The notes below the pieces were generated by a model that saw only the letters and a list, made by a program, of their open reading frames with translations, did no database searches and had not been told where the DNA came from. A DNA stretch of 64,000 nt. It comes from Cellulomonas denverensis. GTDB lineage: Bacteria > Actinomycetota > Actinomycetes > Actinomycetales > Cellulomonadaceae. Below are positions 27,353-35,527 of the stretch, in pieces (position 1 is the stretch's first letter; every line of letters starts with the position of its first letter). The stretch spans positions 310,001 to 374,000 of the forward strand of contig NZ_JAAXOX010000004.1 of assembly GCF_012396125.1 (NCBI RefSeq), given 5' to 3'. Position numbers and translations under genes: made by a program.

Positions 27353-27978
27353 GCCGCGGCAACGCCGTGCGCGGCCAGCACCGCCCGGCCCGCCCGGCGC
27401 AGCGCCGCACCGGCATCCGCACTGCCCGCGTACCCGGCGACCATCGCCCCGTCCCGCAGCAGCACCAGGTCCAGCGCGGCAGGTCCGGGGTCCGGCGACC
27501 CGGCATCGGCGACCAGCTCGGCGGCCGCGGCGGTCAGCCAGCGGCGGTGCTCGGCGACCACGGCGCGCACCGGGTGCTCCGGGTCGGCGTACTCGGCGGC
27601 GGCGTTGATGAACGGGCAGCCGCGGAAGCCCGGCCGGCAGGACTGGTCGCCGAGCGCGTCGGCGTACTCCCGCAGCACGGTGATCGGGTCGCCGGGGTGC
27701 GCGGCCCGGGCCTGCTCGACCGCGGCGCGCTCGCTCGCCGCGACCGCGGTCAGATAGGCGACCACCAGGTCGTCCTTGGTGCCGAAGTGCCGGTAGAAGG
27801 TCACCTTGCTGACCCCGGCGGCGGCGATCACCCGGTCCGCGGACACCGCCCGGATGCCCTCGGCGTAGAACAGGTGCGCGGCGGCGGCCAGGATGCGCGT
27901 GCCCACCGGGGAGGCCGGCAGCACCTCGGCCGGCGGTGGCGCCAGCGGGGCCCAGGGGTCGGCGTCGACGGTGGTCAT
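27349..27978 (-). CDS. TetR-family regulator
   Basis: The 209-residue protein is set to start at the ATG at 27978, with GAGGAG nine bases upstream. The HTH (about residues 25-70: RILAAAAHLFYAEGIRAVSADRVIAAAGVSKVTFYRHFGTKDDLVVAYL) is a textbook TetR domain. The ligand domain contains two Cys in SCRPGFRGCPFINA that might sense oxidants. It is divergent from the ohr gene and co-translated with a TSUP permease, so it probably controls both through the palindrome between them. Confidence 0.9.
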   Translation of the reverse strand: MTTVDADPWAPLAPPPAEVLPASPVGTRILAAAAHLFYAEGIRAVSADRVIAAAGVSKVTFYRHFGTKDDLVVAYLTAVAASERAAVEQARAAHPGDPITVLREYADALGDQSCRPGFRGCPFINAAAEYADPEHPVRAVVAEHRRWLTAAAAELVADAGSPDPGPAALDLVLLRDGAMVAGYAGSADAGAALRRAGRAVLAAHGVAAA

Positions 27979-28041
27979 CTCGGCACTCCTCGGGTCGGGG
28001 CTGACAGGAAGTCTTGCACGGGCTGCTTCCACCATGATCTA

Positions 28042-28063
28042 GTAGACGTACTAGTTCGTCTAC
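28042..28063. promoter_or_regulatory. Palindromic operator between tetR and ohr
   Basis: GTAGACG and CGTCTAC flank an ACTAGT-centred core; 20 of 22 positions are symmetric. It lies 13 bases upstream of the ohr ATG and about 65 from the tetR start. TTGCAC at 28014-28019 and TCTAGT at 28038-28043 are possible promoter boxes for ohr, the latter overlapped by the palindrome. Confidence 0.65.
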
Positions 28064-28076
28064 CCGAGGAGTCGTC

Positions 28077-28502
28077 ATGAGCGCCATCTACACCGCCACC
28101 GCCACCTCCACCGGCGAGGGCCGTCGCGGGGGCCAGGTCGCCAGCAACGACGGCAACCTCGACCTCACGCTCGCGGTCCCGGCGGAGATGGGCGGCACCG
28201 GCGGCGGCACCAACCCCGAGCAGCTGTTCGCCGCCGGGTGGGCCGCCTGCTTCCACTCCGCGCTGAAGTCGGTCGCTGCCGCGCAGAAGACCCCGATCGA
28301 GGACTCCGCGGTGGTCGCCGACATCACCCTGCTGCCGAACGGCGACGGCGGGTTCACCCTCGGTGCCGCGCTGCACGTCGAGGTCGGCGGCCTGGAGCAG
28401 TCCGCCGCCGAGGCACTGGTCGCCCAGGCACACCAGGTCTGCCCCTACTCGAACGCCACCCGCGGCAACATCGACGTCACCGTCGAGACCACCGTCGCCT
28501 GA
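28077..28502 (+). CDS. ohr: Organic hydroperoxide resistance protein (Ohr/OsmC family)
   Basis: The 141-residue protein is a thiol peroxidase for organic hydroperoxides. The two catalytic cysteines lie in WAACFHSALKSVA (about residue 60) and HQVCPYSNATRGN (about residue 124), and NPEQLFAAGWAACF is the Ohr pattern. GAGGA six bases before the ATG sets the start. Ohr genes are usually controlled by a MarR-type OhrR; here the adjacent regulator is TetR-type. Confidence 0.92.
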   Translation: MSAIYTATATSTGEGRRGGQVASNDGNLDLTLAVPAEMGGTGGGTNPEQLFAAGWAACFHSALKSVAAAQKTPIEDSAVVADITLLPNGDGGFTLGAALHVEVGGLEQSAAEALVAQAHQVCPYSNATRGNIDVTVETTVA

Positions 28503-28510
28503 CCCGGCAC

Positions 28511-28541
28511 GCGGGGGGTCGCCGGCCCGGCGGTCCCCCGC
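28511..28541. terminator. 13-bp hairpin between ohr and the DUF5063 gene
   Basis: Bases 28511-28523 pair with 28529-28541 (mostly G-C, two G-U) around a five-base loop. It separates convergent genes and can act in both directions. Confidence 0.7.
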
Positions 28542-29156
28542 TCAGGGCTGCAGCGCGTCGTACTCCGCCTCGGCCGCGACATCGTCCTCGACGTCCAGCC
28601 GCAGGTGCCCCAGCACGCTCTGCAACGCCCGCAGCGCACTCGACGCCCGGTCACCCCACACCGACAGGTAGGAGAACTGCCACCACCACAGCGCCTCCAG
28701 GGTCCCGCCGGCCTCCGCGTGCCGCAGACCCTGGACCAGCGGCTGGGCGATCGCCACCAAGTCGCCGGACAGGGTGGAAGTGGTCAGCTCCGCGCCGATC
28801 AGCGGGTCGACCACCTCGGCGTACTCGTCGATCCCGTCCAGCACCTGCGCCAGCGCGGCCCGCAACGGCTCGACATCCGGGTCCGGGCCGACATCCGGCT
28901 CGAAGCGTTCCGCGGGGACCACATCGACGATCGCGCCCAACCGGGCCCCGACCGCCAGCAGATCCGACACCGCGAGCAGCAGCAGCGGGATCGCCGCCTC
29001 CGGGTTCGTGCCCGCGCCGACCTCGGTCACCGTGCTGAGGAAGCTCCGGGCCTCCGCCTCGGTACCGCTCGCCAACGCCGCCAGATCCGCAGCATCCTCC
29101 GGGCCCGCGACCTGCGGGATCTCGGTCGGGCGGTGCGGATCGGTGGCTCCGGTCAT
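28542..29156 (-). CDS. DUF5063 domain protein
   Basis: The 204-residue soluble acidic protein begins MTGATDPHRP and is mostly helical, with ASGTEAEARSFLSTV, FEPDVGPDPDVEPLRAAL and the aromatic block EALWWWQFSYLSVWGDRASSALRALQ near the C-terminus, as in actinobacterial DUF5063 proteins. It lies directly downstream of recR, its usual position. Function unknown; association with the replication/repair gene pair recR-dnaX is the only clue. Confidence 0.8.
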   Translation of the reverse strand: MTGATDPHRPTEIPQVAGPEDAADLAALASGTEAEARSFLSTVTEVGAGTNPEAAIPLLLLAVSDLLAVGARLGAIVDVVPAERFEPDVGPDPDVEPLRAALAQVLDGIDEYAEVVDPLIGAELTTSTLSGDLVAIAQPLVQGLRHAEAGGTLEALWWWQFSYLSVWGDRASSALRALQSVLGHLRLDVEDDVAAEAEYDALQP

Positions 29157-29201
29157 GACGCCATCGTGCCCTGTCGCGGGCGGTCGCGCAGCCGTGTCGG
29201 C

Positions 29202-29801
29202 TCAGGCAGAGATCCGGCGACGACCCTCGAACGCCCGGCCGAGCGTCACCTCGTCGGCGTACTCCAGGTCACCGCCCACCGGCAGACCGGAGGCCAGCCG
29301 GCTGATCGTCAGGCCCATCGGCACCAGCAGCCGGGCCAGATAGGTCGCGGTCGCCTCGCCCTCGACGTTCGGGTCGGTCGCCAGGATCACCTCGGTGACG
29401 GTGCCGTCGGCCAGCCGGGTCATCAGGTCCTTGATCCGCAGATCGTCCGGCCCGACCCCCGCGATCGGATTGATCGCCCCGCCGAGCACGTGGTACTTCC
29501 CGCGGAACTCCCGGGTGCGCTCGATCGCCACCACGTCCTTGGGCTCTTCGACCACGCAGATCACCGCCGGCGACCGGCGCGGGTCCTGGCAGATCCGGCA
29601 CAGCTCGGACTCGGAAACGTTGCCGCAGACCGCGCAGAACTTGACCCGGGCCTTCACCTCGGTCAGCGCGTCGACCAGCCGCTTCACGTCCTCACCGTCC
29701 AAGGCCAGGATGTGGAAGGCGATGCGCTGCGCGCTCTTCGGCCCGACACCGGGCAACCGGCCGAGCTCGTCGATCAGATCCTGGACGGCACCCTCATACA
29801 C
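29202..29801 (-). CDS. recR: Recombination protein RecR
   Basis: RecR, with RecO, loads RecA at gaps. The protein has a helix-hairpin-helix ([20 protein letters not shown]), a four-Cys zinc finger ([17 protein letters not shown]) and a Toprim domain beginning [13 protein letters not shown]. The GTG at 29801 gives the usual start (fMet)[13 protein letters not shown] and 199 residues; a GTG two codons earlier (29807) is equally possible because no clear ribosome site distinguishes them. Confidence 0.95.
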   Translation of the reverse strand: MYEGAVQDLIDELGRLPGVGPKSAQRIAFHILALDGEDVKRLVDALTEVKARVKFCAVCGNVSESELCRICQDPRRSPAVICVVEEPKDVVAIERTREFRGKYHVLGGAINPIAGVGPDDLRIKDLMTRLADGTVTEVILATDPNVEGEATATYLARLLVPMGLTISRLASGLPVGGDLEYADEVTLGRAFEGRRRISA

Positions 29802-29909
29802 CCGCACAGCCTACGGCCCGCCGCCCACATCCGACCGCCGACGCGGCTACGCTCCTCCGAGCCGCTGCCGGGCACCCGGTACCCCCGTCCCCGCGACCCG
29901 GAGCCCTGC

Positions 29910-30383
29910 GTGACCCGCCTCGTCTACCCGCTGTTCGCCCTGCTGCTCGTGGCCCTGACCGTGCTCCCCCTGGCCTGGCGGACGCGCCACACCGGCGCGC
30001 GACCGCGCTGGGCGCTGCCCGCCCTCGCCGTCTGGCTGGTGGCCACCGCCGTCATGACGCTCCGCCCCGGCGCGGCCGGCTGGCGGGTCAACCTGGTGCC
30101 GCTGGCGTTCCGGCACGGCGGCGGCTCCGACCTGCTGCTCAACATCGGCGTGTTCGTGCCGCTCGGCATCCTGCTGGCCCTCGCCGGGCTGCGACCCGCA
30201 CTGGTGGTGCTCACCGGGTTCGCGGTCAGCCTCGGCATCGAGGTCACCCAGTTCCTGGTCGCCTCCGGCCGGGTCAGCGACGTCAACGACCTGATCTCCA
30301 ACACCGCCGGGGCGGCGCTGGGCGTGCTGCTGATCCGGCTGGCCGACCGGGTCAGGGCGCGTCGTCGATCTGCTCCTCGATGA
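29910..30383 (+). CDS. VanZ-like membrane protein
   Basis: The 157-residue protein starts at a GTG with GGAG six bases upstream. It has four to five hydrophobic helices and the VanZ core: LLLNIGVFVPLGILLAL, LGIEVTQFLV and SDVNDLISNTAGAALG. VanZ domains occur in teicoplanin-resistance proteins and many unassigned membrane proteins. The gene lies antisense between dnaX and recR, normally adjacent, and its last 32 bases overlap the 3' end of dnaX on the opposite strand. Confidence 0.85.
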   Translation: MTRLVYPLFALLLVALTVLPLAWRTRHTGARPRWALPALAVWLVATAVMTLRPGAAGWRVNLVPLAFRHGGGSDLLLNIGVFVPLGILLALAGLRPALVVLTGFAVSLGIEVTQFLVASGRVSDVNDLISNTAGAALGVLLIRLADRVRARRRSAPR

Positions 30384-33300
30384 TCACGCCGCCGAGCGCC
30401 TGCACCACCAGCGGGATGCCGACCATGCCGGACGCGCTGATGTCCGGATCGTCCATCGACGGCTCGTCATCCGCCCAGTCCGGGGTGCTCGGGGTCGGCC
30501 GGGACGCCTGACGCCCGGCGTCCCGTGCCATCGCCGCGCGCACCCGGGCGGCACCGGTCAGCGGGACGGCGGGCGCTGCGGGGGCACCCGCCGGGCCGGA
30601 GCCGGTGGCCGATCCGCGCGATCCGGCGGGACCGTGGGCCGAGCCGGCACCGACAGCCGATCCTCCGCGCGCGGCGGAGTCGGGGCGGGTGGAGGCGGAG
30701 CGCGGGGCTGCCCACGGGTCCTCCGGCGGTTCCGGGGCGCCGGGGTCCTCGGGGTCGTCCCACGGCGGCGGGGGCTCGTCGCCGAACGGCGGCTCGTCGG
30801 CGGCCGAAGGGCGCGCGGAGGCGGAGGGCGACGGACTCGGGGAGGCGGAGGGCGAGGCGGCGGCGCCGGACGAGGGCGCGCCCGCGGACGACTGAGCGCC
30901 GGGCGAGCCAGCGCCGGGCGAGCCGGCGCCGCGCGAGCCAGCGTCGCGTGAGCCAGCGCCGGGCGACGATCCCGGCGCGCGGTACTCGGCGTCCGAGTCG
31001 CCCGCGGAACCGGGGCTCGCAGCGGTCCAAGGCCCGCCGCCGGGCGAGCTGTCCGCGCCGGGTGTCGAGGCGCCTGCGGCTGCGGGAGTGCCCGCAGCGC
31101 CGGGAGTGCCCGCGTCGGAGGCCGACTCGCTGGCCGAAGAACCCGGGCCGTCCGACCCCGGGCCCGCCGCAGTGGAGGCGGCGCTCGGCGCATCGACAGT
31201 GCTGGACGGCGTGCGCGACGCGACCGGCCCGCTGCCGGGCTGACCGGAGGACGGACGGGTCGACCCGGCCGGGGCGGATCGGCCGGTGGCATCCGAGCCC
31301 GCCCCGGAGCCGTCGGTCACCGCTCCGGGCGCACCGGTGGCGGCGTGCGCCGACCCGTCGGCGGCGGAATCGGACGACGAGCCGGGAATGACGGCCACCG
31401 CCGGCCACTCGACGGGCCCCGACGCGGCATCTGCGGGGCCGGAGGCGGACGCTCCACCGTGGGACGGCGCCGCGCTGGACCCGCCCGCGCCCGGAGACCC
31501 GTCGGACCCGGCGGAGTCGGAGGAACCCGGGATGGGCGCCACCTCCGGCCACTCCGTGCTGCCCGCGGCCTCCTGCTCACCGGGGGTGTGACTCGGACCG
31601 CGGCCCGCGGGGACCTGCGACTCCGCCGTGCGCTCCGCGCCGCGATCCGGGCCGGTCTGCGCGTCGAGCGTGCCGCCGGTCCGGCGGTCCACGCCGTCCC
31701 GGGGGCCGACCGGCTCGGCGGGGGTCGCCTGGGCCCAGGGGTCGGCCGGTGCCTCGTCGTCATCGGCTGCGCTGTCGGGGGCGGCAGCGGGGGCGCTGTC
31801 GTGTTCGCGGGCGGCGGCGTCCGGCGTGGTGGAACCGGCCGGCGCGGCGTTGCTGGCCGGCCCGGCGTTGCTGGACAGCCCGGCGTTGCTGGCCGGCCCG
31901 GCGTTGCTGGACGGCCCGGCGTTGCTGGACGGCCCGGCGTTGCTGGACAGCCCGGCGTTGCTGGCCGGCCCGGCGTTGCTGGACGGCCCGGCGTTGCTGG
32001 ACGGCCCGGCGTTGCTGGCCGGCCCGGAGGACCCGGACGGGGCGGGAGCGCCGGGACGGACGGTGGCGACCGGGGCGGTGGGGGTGTCCCCGGCGAGCAC
32101 GCCCTCGACCCGGACGTCGAAGCCGAGCGTCTCACGGACCGCCTGGTGCACCAGTTCGGCGTGCTGGCCCCCACGGAAGGCGGTGGCCAGGCCGGGGGCG
32201 GTGAAGCCGAGCGTGAGGGTGGTCGCGTCGAGTTCGATCACCTGGGCGTTCTGGCTGATCAGCACCCAGGTGGTCTTCTTGAGGCCGGCCAGGGTCTCCA
32301 AAACCTCCGGCCAGCGGCGGCGCAGCATCTCGGTGTCCTGGCCGGCACCGGTGCGGGCGGTGGCCGGGCCCGGGTCGGCTGGCGCACCCCCGGCCGGGAC
32401 GGAGGCGGTGGCCTCGGGCTGAGGCTCGGGCTCGGGCTCCTGCGGCACCGGCGCCACGTCCGTGCGCGCGGAGCCGGCGGCCCGCTCCGAGGCATCGCCC
32501 TGGTGGTCCGGCACCGAGCGGTCCGGCGCCACGGCGGAACGAACCTCGTCGCCGCCCGCCCGGTCCGTGGCGGCCTCCGACCGACCCGCGTCACCGTCCC
32601 GATCGCCCGTAGTGCCATCCGCGGCTCCCGAGTCACCGTCCGGACCCGCCTCAGCACCGTCCGGACCCGCCGCAGCACCCTCCAGGCCCGGCACCGCGCC
32701 GTCCGCGCCCGCAGCAGAACCGTCCGGCAGACCCGCGGCCGACCCGGCCGCGACCGCCTGCTCGGCACCCCGGTCGCCGGCCACCGCCGATCCCGCGGTC
32801 TCCTGCCCCCCGCCCCGGCCTGCCGCCGCCATCGCCGCACGGGCCAGCGCCGCCCCGCTCGCGGTGGTCTCGGTGGTCGGCACCGGCCCGGTCACCACGG
32901 CGACCCGCTCGACGGGGGTCACGGGATTCACCGCCGGCGCCTGCCCGGTGGCCGCCGGACCCGCGGGCACGCCGGTGCGCTCGAGCCGGTCGACCCGGGC
33001 GCCGAGGCCGGCGGCGGAGTCGTCCATCGCGGGCAGCAGCAGCCGGGCCATCAGCAGTTCGAGGTGCAGCCGTGGGGAGGTGGCGCCGGACATCTCGGTG
33101 AGCGCGGCGTTGGCGAGGTCGGCGGAGCGGGACAGCTCGGAGGCGCCGAGGTGCTGGGCCTGGGTGCGCATCCGGGCGAGCTGGTCGCCGGGGATGTCCC
33201 GCAGCACGGCGTCGGCGGCCTCGCCGGAGGCCTGGAGCACGATCAGGTCGCGGAGTCGTTCGAGCAGGTCCTCGACGAAGCGGCGGGGCTCGTGGCCGGT

Positions 33301-34125
33301 GGAGATGACCCGCTCGACCACCCGGAACGCGCTGGCGCCATCGCGGGCGGCGATCGCCTCGACCAGGTCGTCGAGCAGGGAGGCGTGGGTGTAGCCGAGC
33401 AGGGCGACCGCGTCCTCGTAGACCAGGCCGTCGGGGCCGGAGCCGGCGATCAGCTGGTCGAGCACGGACAGCGAGTCGCGGACCGAGCCGCCACCGGCCC
33501 GGACGACCAGCGGCAGGACGCCGGAGCCGACGGTGATGCCCTCGGTGCCGCAGATCTGGCCGAGGTAGTCGGTCATGGTCTCCGGCGGGACCAGCCGGAA
33601 CGGGTAGTGGTGGGTGCGGGACCGGATGGTGCCGATCACCTTGTCCGGCTCGGTGGTCGCGAAGATGAACTTCACGTGCTCCGGCGGCTCCTCGACGATC
33701 TTGAGCAGCGCGTTGAAGCCCTGGGGGGACACCATGTGCGCCTCGTCCAGGATGAACACCTTGAACCGGTCGCGCGCCGGGGCGAAGGTGGCGCGTTCGC
33801 GCAGGTCACGGGCGTCGTCGACCCCACCGTGACTGGCGGCGTCGATCTCCACCACGTCCAGGCTGCCGGGGCCGCCGCGGGCCAGCTCGACGCAGGACGG
33901 GCAGACACCGCACGGGGTGTCGGTGGGCCCCTCGGCGCAGTTCAGGCAGCGGGCCAGGATGCGGGCGGAGGTGGTCTTGCCGCAGCCGCGCGGGCCGGAG
34001 AACAGGTAGGCGTGGTTGATCTGCCCACTGCGCAGCGCCTGGCGCAGCGGCCCGGTGACGTGGTCCTGCCCGACGACCTCGGCGAAGGTCTCGGGCCGAT
34101 AGCGGCGGTACAGGGCGGTCGTCAC
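30352..34125 (-). CDS. dnaX: DNA polymerase III subunit gamma/tau, with very long low-complexity C-terminal region
   Basis: The clamp-loader ATPase starts at the GTG at 34125 and has 1257 residues. The AAA+ core is canonical: VTTALYRRYRPETFAEVVGQ, Walker A GPRGCGKT (about 44-51), a zinc-binding Cys cluster (59-78), FILDEAHMVS and KIVEEPPEHVKFIFATTEPDKV. Domain III follows to about residue 380. A second folded segment lies near 590-680 (MLRRRWPEVLETLAGLKKTTW). Most of the rest is Ala/Gly/Ser/Pro/Asp-rich disordered sequence, including ten SNAGP-type repeats. The C-terminus returns to ordered sequence (GMVGIPLVVQALGGVIIEEQ). The disordered part is much larger than in most tau subunits. Confidence 0.93.
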   Translation of the reverse strand: MTTALYRRYRPETFAEVVGQDHVTGPLRQALRSGQINHAYLFSGPRGCGKTTSARILARCLNCAEGPTDTPCGVCPSCVELARGGPGSLDVVEIDAASHGGVDDARDLRERATFAPARDRFKVFILDEAHMVSPQGFNALLKIVEEPPEHVKFIFATTEPDKVIGTIRSRTHHYPFRLVPPETMTDYLGQICGTEGITVGSGVLPLVVRAGGGSVRDSLSVLDQLIAGSGPDGLVYEDAVALLGYTHASLLDDLVEAIAARDGASAFRVVERVISTGHEPRRFVEDLLERLRDLIVLQASGEAADAVLRDIPGDQLARMRTQAQHLGASELSRSADLANAALTEMSGATSPRLHLELLMARLLLPAMDDSAAGLGARVDRLERTGVPAGPAATGQAPAVNPVTPVERVAVVTGPVPTTETTASGAALARAAMAAAGRGGGQETAGSAVAGDRGAEQAVAAGSAAGLPDGSAAGADGAVPGLEGAAAGPDGAEAGPDGDSGAADGTTGDRDGDAGRSEAATDRAGGDEVRSAVAPDRSVPDHQGDASERAAGSARTDVAPVPQEPEPEPQPEATASVPAGGAPADPGPATARTGAGQDTEMLRRRWPEVLETLAGLKKTTWVLISQNAQVIELDATTLTLGFTAPGLATAFRGGQHAELVHQAVRETLGFDVRVEGVLAGDTPTAPVATVRPGAPAPSGSSGPASNAGPSSNAGPSSNAGPASNAGLSSNAGPSSNAGPSSNAGPASNAGLSSNAGPASNAAPAGSTTPDAAAREHDSAPAAAPDSAADDDEAPADPWAQATPAEPVGPRDGVDRRTGGTLDAQTGPDRGAERTAESQVPAGRGPSHTPGEQEAAGSTEWPEVAPIPGSSDSAGSDGSPGAGGSSAAPSHGGASASGPADAASGPVEWPAVAVIPGSSSDSAADGSAHAATGAPGAVTDGSGAGSDATGRSAPAGSTRPSSGQPGSGPVASRTPSSTVDAPSAASTAAGPGSDGPGSSASESASDAGTPGAAGTPAAAGASTPGADSSPGGGPWTAASPGSAGDSDAEYRAPGSSPGAGSRDAGSRGAGSPGAGSPGAQSSAGAPSSGAAASPSASPSPSPSASARPSAADEPPFGDEPPPPWDDPEDPGAPEPPEDPWAAPRSASTRPDSAARGGSAVGAGSAHGPAGSRGSATGSGPAGAPAAPAVPLTGAARVRAAMARDAGRQASRPTPSTPDWADDEPSMDDPDISASGMVGIPLVVQALGGVIIEEQIDDAP
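31847..32026. repeat. Ten tandem 18-bp repeats inside dnaX
   Basis: Units start GCGTTGCTGG and end in CGGCCCG or CAGCCCG. They encode hexapeptides of the type P/L-S/A-S-N-A-G on the minus strand, about residues 700-760 of tau. Length is a multiple of three, so copy-number change would not shift the frame. Confidence 0.9.
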
Positions 34126-34223
34126 CCCGTGAACTGTAGTTGCCCCGACCCACACCGACCGAGCCGCGGTGGCAGGACTCCCGACGGTACGAGACGGTAT
34201 CGACCCGGGGGGTGAGACGAGCA

Positions 34224-34252
34224 TGACCGAAGGACGAGACCGCTGCTATGGT
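34224..34252 (+). promoter_or_regulatory. Promoter of the leader ORF-metQNI unit
   Basis: TGACCG (34224-34229) and TATGGT (34247-34252) are 17 bases apart, and TGC immediately before the -10 makes it an extended -10. The leader ORF starts 40 bases downstream. Confidence 0.55.
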
Positions 34253-34292
34253 CCAGGCCGTCCGCCCCCGAACGGGACCAGGAGTCGAGCAC

Positions 34293-34391
34293 GTGAACAG
34301 CCACACCGCTTCCCAGCGCCGCACGCAGTCGATGCGTGCCATGGCCGGGACGATGTGCGGCTGCATGTGCTCCTGTCAGCGAATGTGCTGA
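34293..34391 (+). CDS. 32-codon Cys/Met-rich leader peptide upstream of metQNI
   Basis: A GTG with CAGGAG eight to thirteen bases upstream opens a 32-codon frame. The first half is polar and basic (HTASQRRTQSMRAM); the last twelve residues are MCGCMCSCQRMC, giving five Met after the start and five Cys in 19 codons, a density unexplained by composition. Hairpins follow at once. The arrangement is that of a regulatory leader peptide: ribosomes stalling at Cys or Met codons would alter the downstream structure. Poly-Cys leader ORFs that sense cysteine are known in mycobacteria; this one combines Cys with Met ahead of a methionine-type importer. The peptide itself is probably not functional. Confidence 0.65.
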   Translation: MNSHTASQRRTQSMRAMAGTMCGCMCSCQRMC

Positions 34392-34392
34392 C

Positions 34393-34491
34393 GCTGCTGA
34401 CGCAGCAGCCGGGCCCCGCGCCGGCGGATCCGTGCCCGGCGCCGACCTCGATCGGCGCCCACGGGCAACCGTCCTGACCTGAACAGGACGG
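34393..34491 (+). promoter_or_regulatory. Candidate attenuator: three hairpins after the leader ORF
   Basis: GCTGCTG/CAGCAGC (34393-34409, 3-base loop) begins two bases after the leader stop. GGCGCCGA/TCGGCGCC (34438-34459) is extended by CGTG/CACG across a bulge. CCGTCCTG/CAGGACGG (34469-34491) ends 131 bases before metQ. The first would be covered by a ribosome paused at the last Cys codons, so folding could depend on translation. Confidence 0.5.
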
Positions 34492-34622
34492 GGAACGCCG
34501 GAGCACCGGGCCACCCGCCGGTTCGCCCTTCGGCGCCCTTCCGGCACCCCTCGTTCCCGCAGACCTCCGGCACGTCCGCCGTCCGGCCGACGACCGATGC
34601 CGGTCCCACCAGGAAGGCCATC

Positions 34623-35522
34623 ATGAAGCGCACCCTGACCGCCGCACTCACCGCCGTCACCCTCGCGGTGCTGGCGGCCTGCTCCTCCGGTTCGCCGGAG
34701 GCGGTGCCCACCGAGGCGAGCACCGACGACCCGGTGACCGTCACGATCGGCGTCACGGACATCAACAAGGAGTACTGGACCACCTTCACCGAGCTGGCCG
34801 CGGAGGAGGGCATCACGGTCGAGCTGAAGAACTTCACCGACTACCAGCAGCCGAACCCGGCGCTGAGCAACGGGCAGCTCGACCTGAACCAGTTCCAGCA
34901 CCTGCTGTTCCTGGCGAACTACAACGAGAACTCGGGCGACGACCTGGTCGCGATCGGCAGCACGGTGATCTACCAGCTGGGCCTGTACACAGACAAGGAC
35001 TACGCCACCCCGGACGACATCCCGGACGGCGCGCAGATCGCGATCCCGAACGACGCCACCAACCAGGCCCGGGCGCTGCTGGTGCTGCAGTCCGCCGGGC
35101 TGATCACGCTCAAGGACGGCGGCAACGCGCTGTCCACCCCGGCCGACGTGGTGACCGAGCAGTCCCGGGTGCAGGTGGTCCCGGTGGACGCGAACCAGAC
35201 CGCGGTGCAGCTGCGCAGCCTGGACGCCGCGGTGATCAACAACAACTTCGCCGCCGACGCCCAGCTGGACCCGACCTCGGCGATCTACTCCGACCTGGAC
35301 GACACCGACACCGCCCGGCCGTACGTGAACATCTTCGCCGCGCGGGCCGAGGACGCCGACAACCCGCTGTTCGCCACCCTGGTCGAGATCTACCACCGGC
35401 CCGAGGTGATCGACCAGGTGCTGGAGTCCAACGAGGGCACCGCGGTGGAGCAGGACCTGACCGCGGACGAGCTGGCGACCAGCCTGACCGAGCTGCAGGA
35501 CCTGGTCCGCGACGCGGGCTGA
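34623..35522 (+). CDS. metQ: MetQ/NlpA-family substrate-binding lipoprotein
   Basis: The 299-residue protein has a lipoprotein signal peptide with lipobox LAAC at about residues 17-20, a Ser/Pro/Glu-rich linker and the NlpA fold: VTIGVTDINKEYWTTFTELAAEEGITVELKNFTDYQQPNPAL, then LDLNQFQHLLFL, IGSTVIYQLGLYT, IAIPNDATNQARALLVLQSAGLI and the ligand-site VNIFAARAED. Family members bind D/L-methionine; cystine-binding relatives exist. AGGAAGG precedes the ATG by five bases. It is the first structural gene of metQNI. Confidence 0.9.
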   Translation: MKRTLTAALTAVTLAVLAACSSGSPEAVPTEASTDDPVTVTIGVTDINKEYWTTFTELAAEEGITVELKNFTDYQQPNPALSNGQLDLNQFQHLLFLANYNENSGDDLVAIGSTVIYQLGLYTDKDYATPDDIPDGAQIAIPNDATNQARALLVLQSAGLITLKDGGNALSTPADVVTEQSRVQVVPVDANQTAVQLRSLDAAVINNNFAADAQLDPTSAIYSDLDDTDTARPYVNIFAARAEDADNPLFATLVEIYHRPEVIDQVLESNEGTAVEQDLTADELATSLTELQDLVRDAG

Positions 35523-35527
35523 TCACG

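Noticed and set aside
31847..32026. CRISPR-like or intergenic repeat
   Set aside because: The 18-bp array is in frame inside dnaX and codes for a hexapeptide repeat.
31345..34215. 956-codon plus-strand frame opposite dnaX
   Set aside because: It mirrors dnaX; its translation is Gly/Arg low complexity and the repeats read as GVAGRP only because the dnaX array does.
34393..34491. SAM riboswitch upstream of metQ
   Set aside because: I could not find the conserved SAM-I, SAM-II or SAM-IV core elements by eye; the leader ORF plus hairpins explains the region better. A covariance-model search would settle it.
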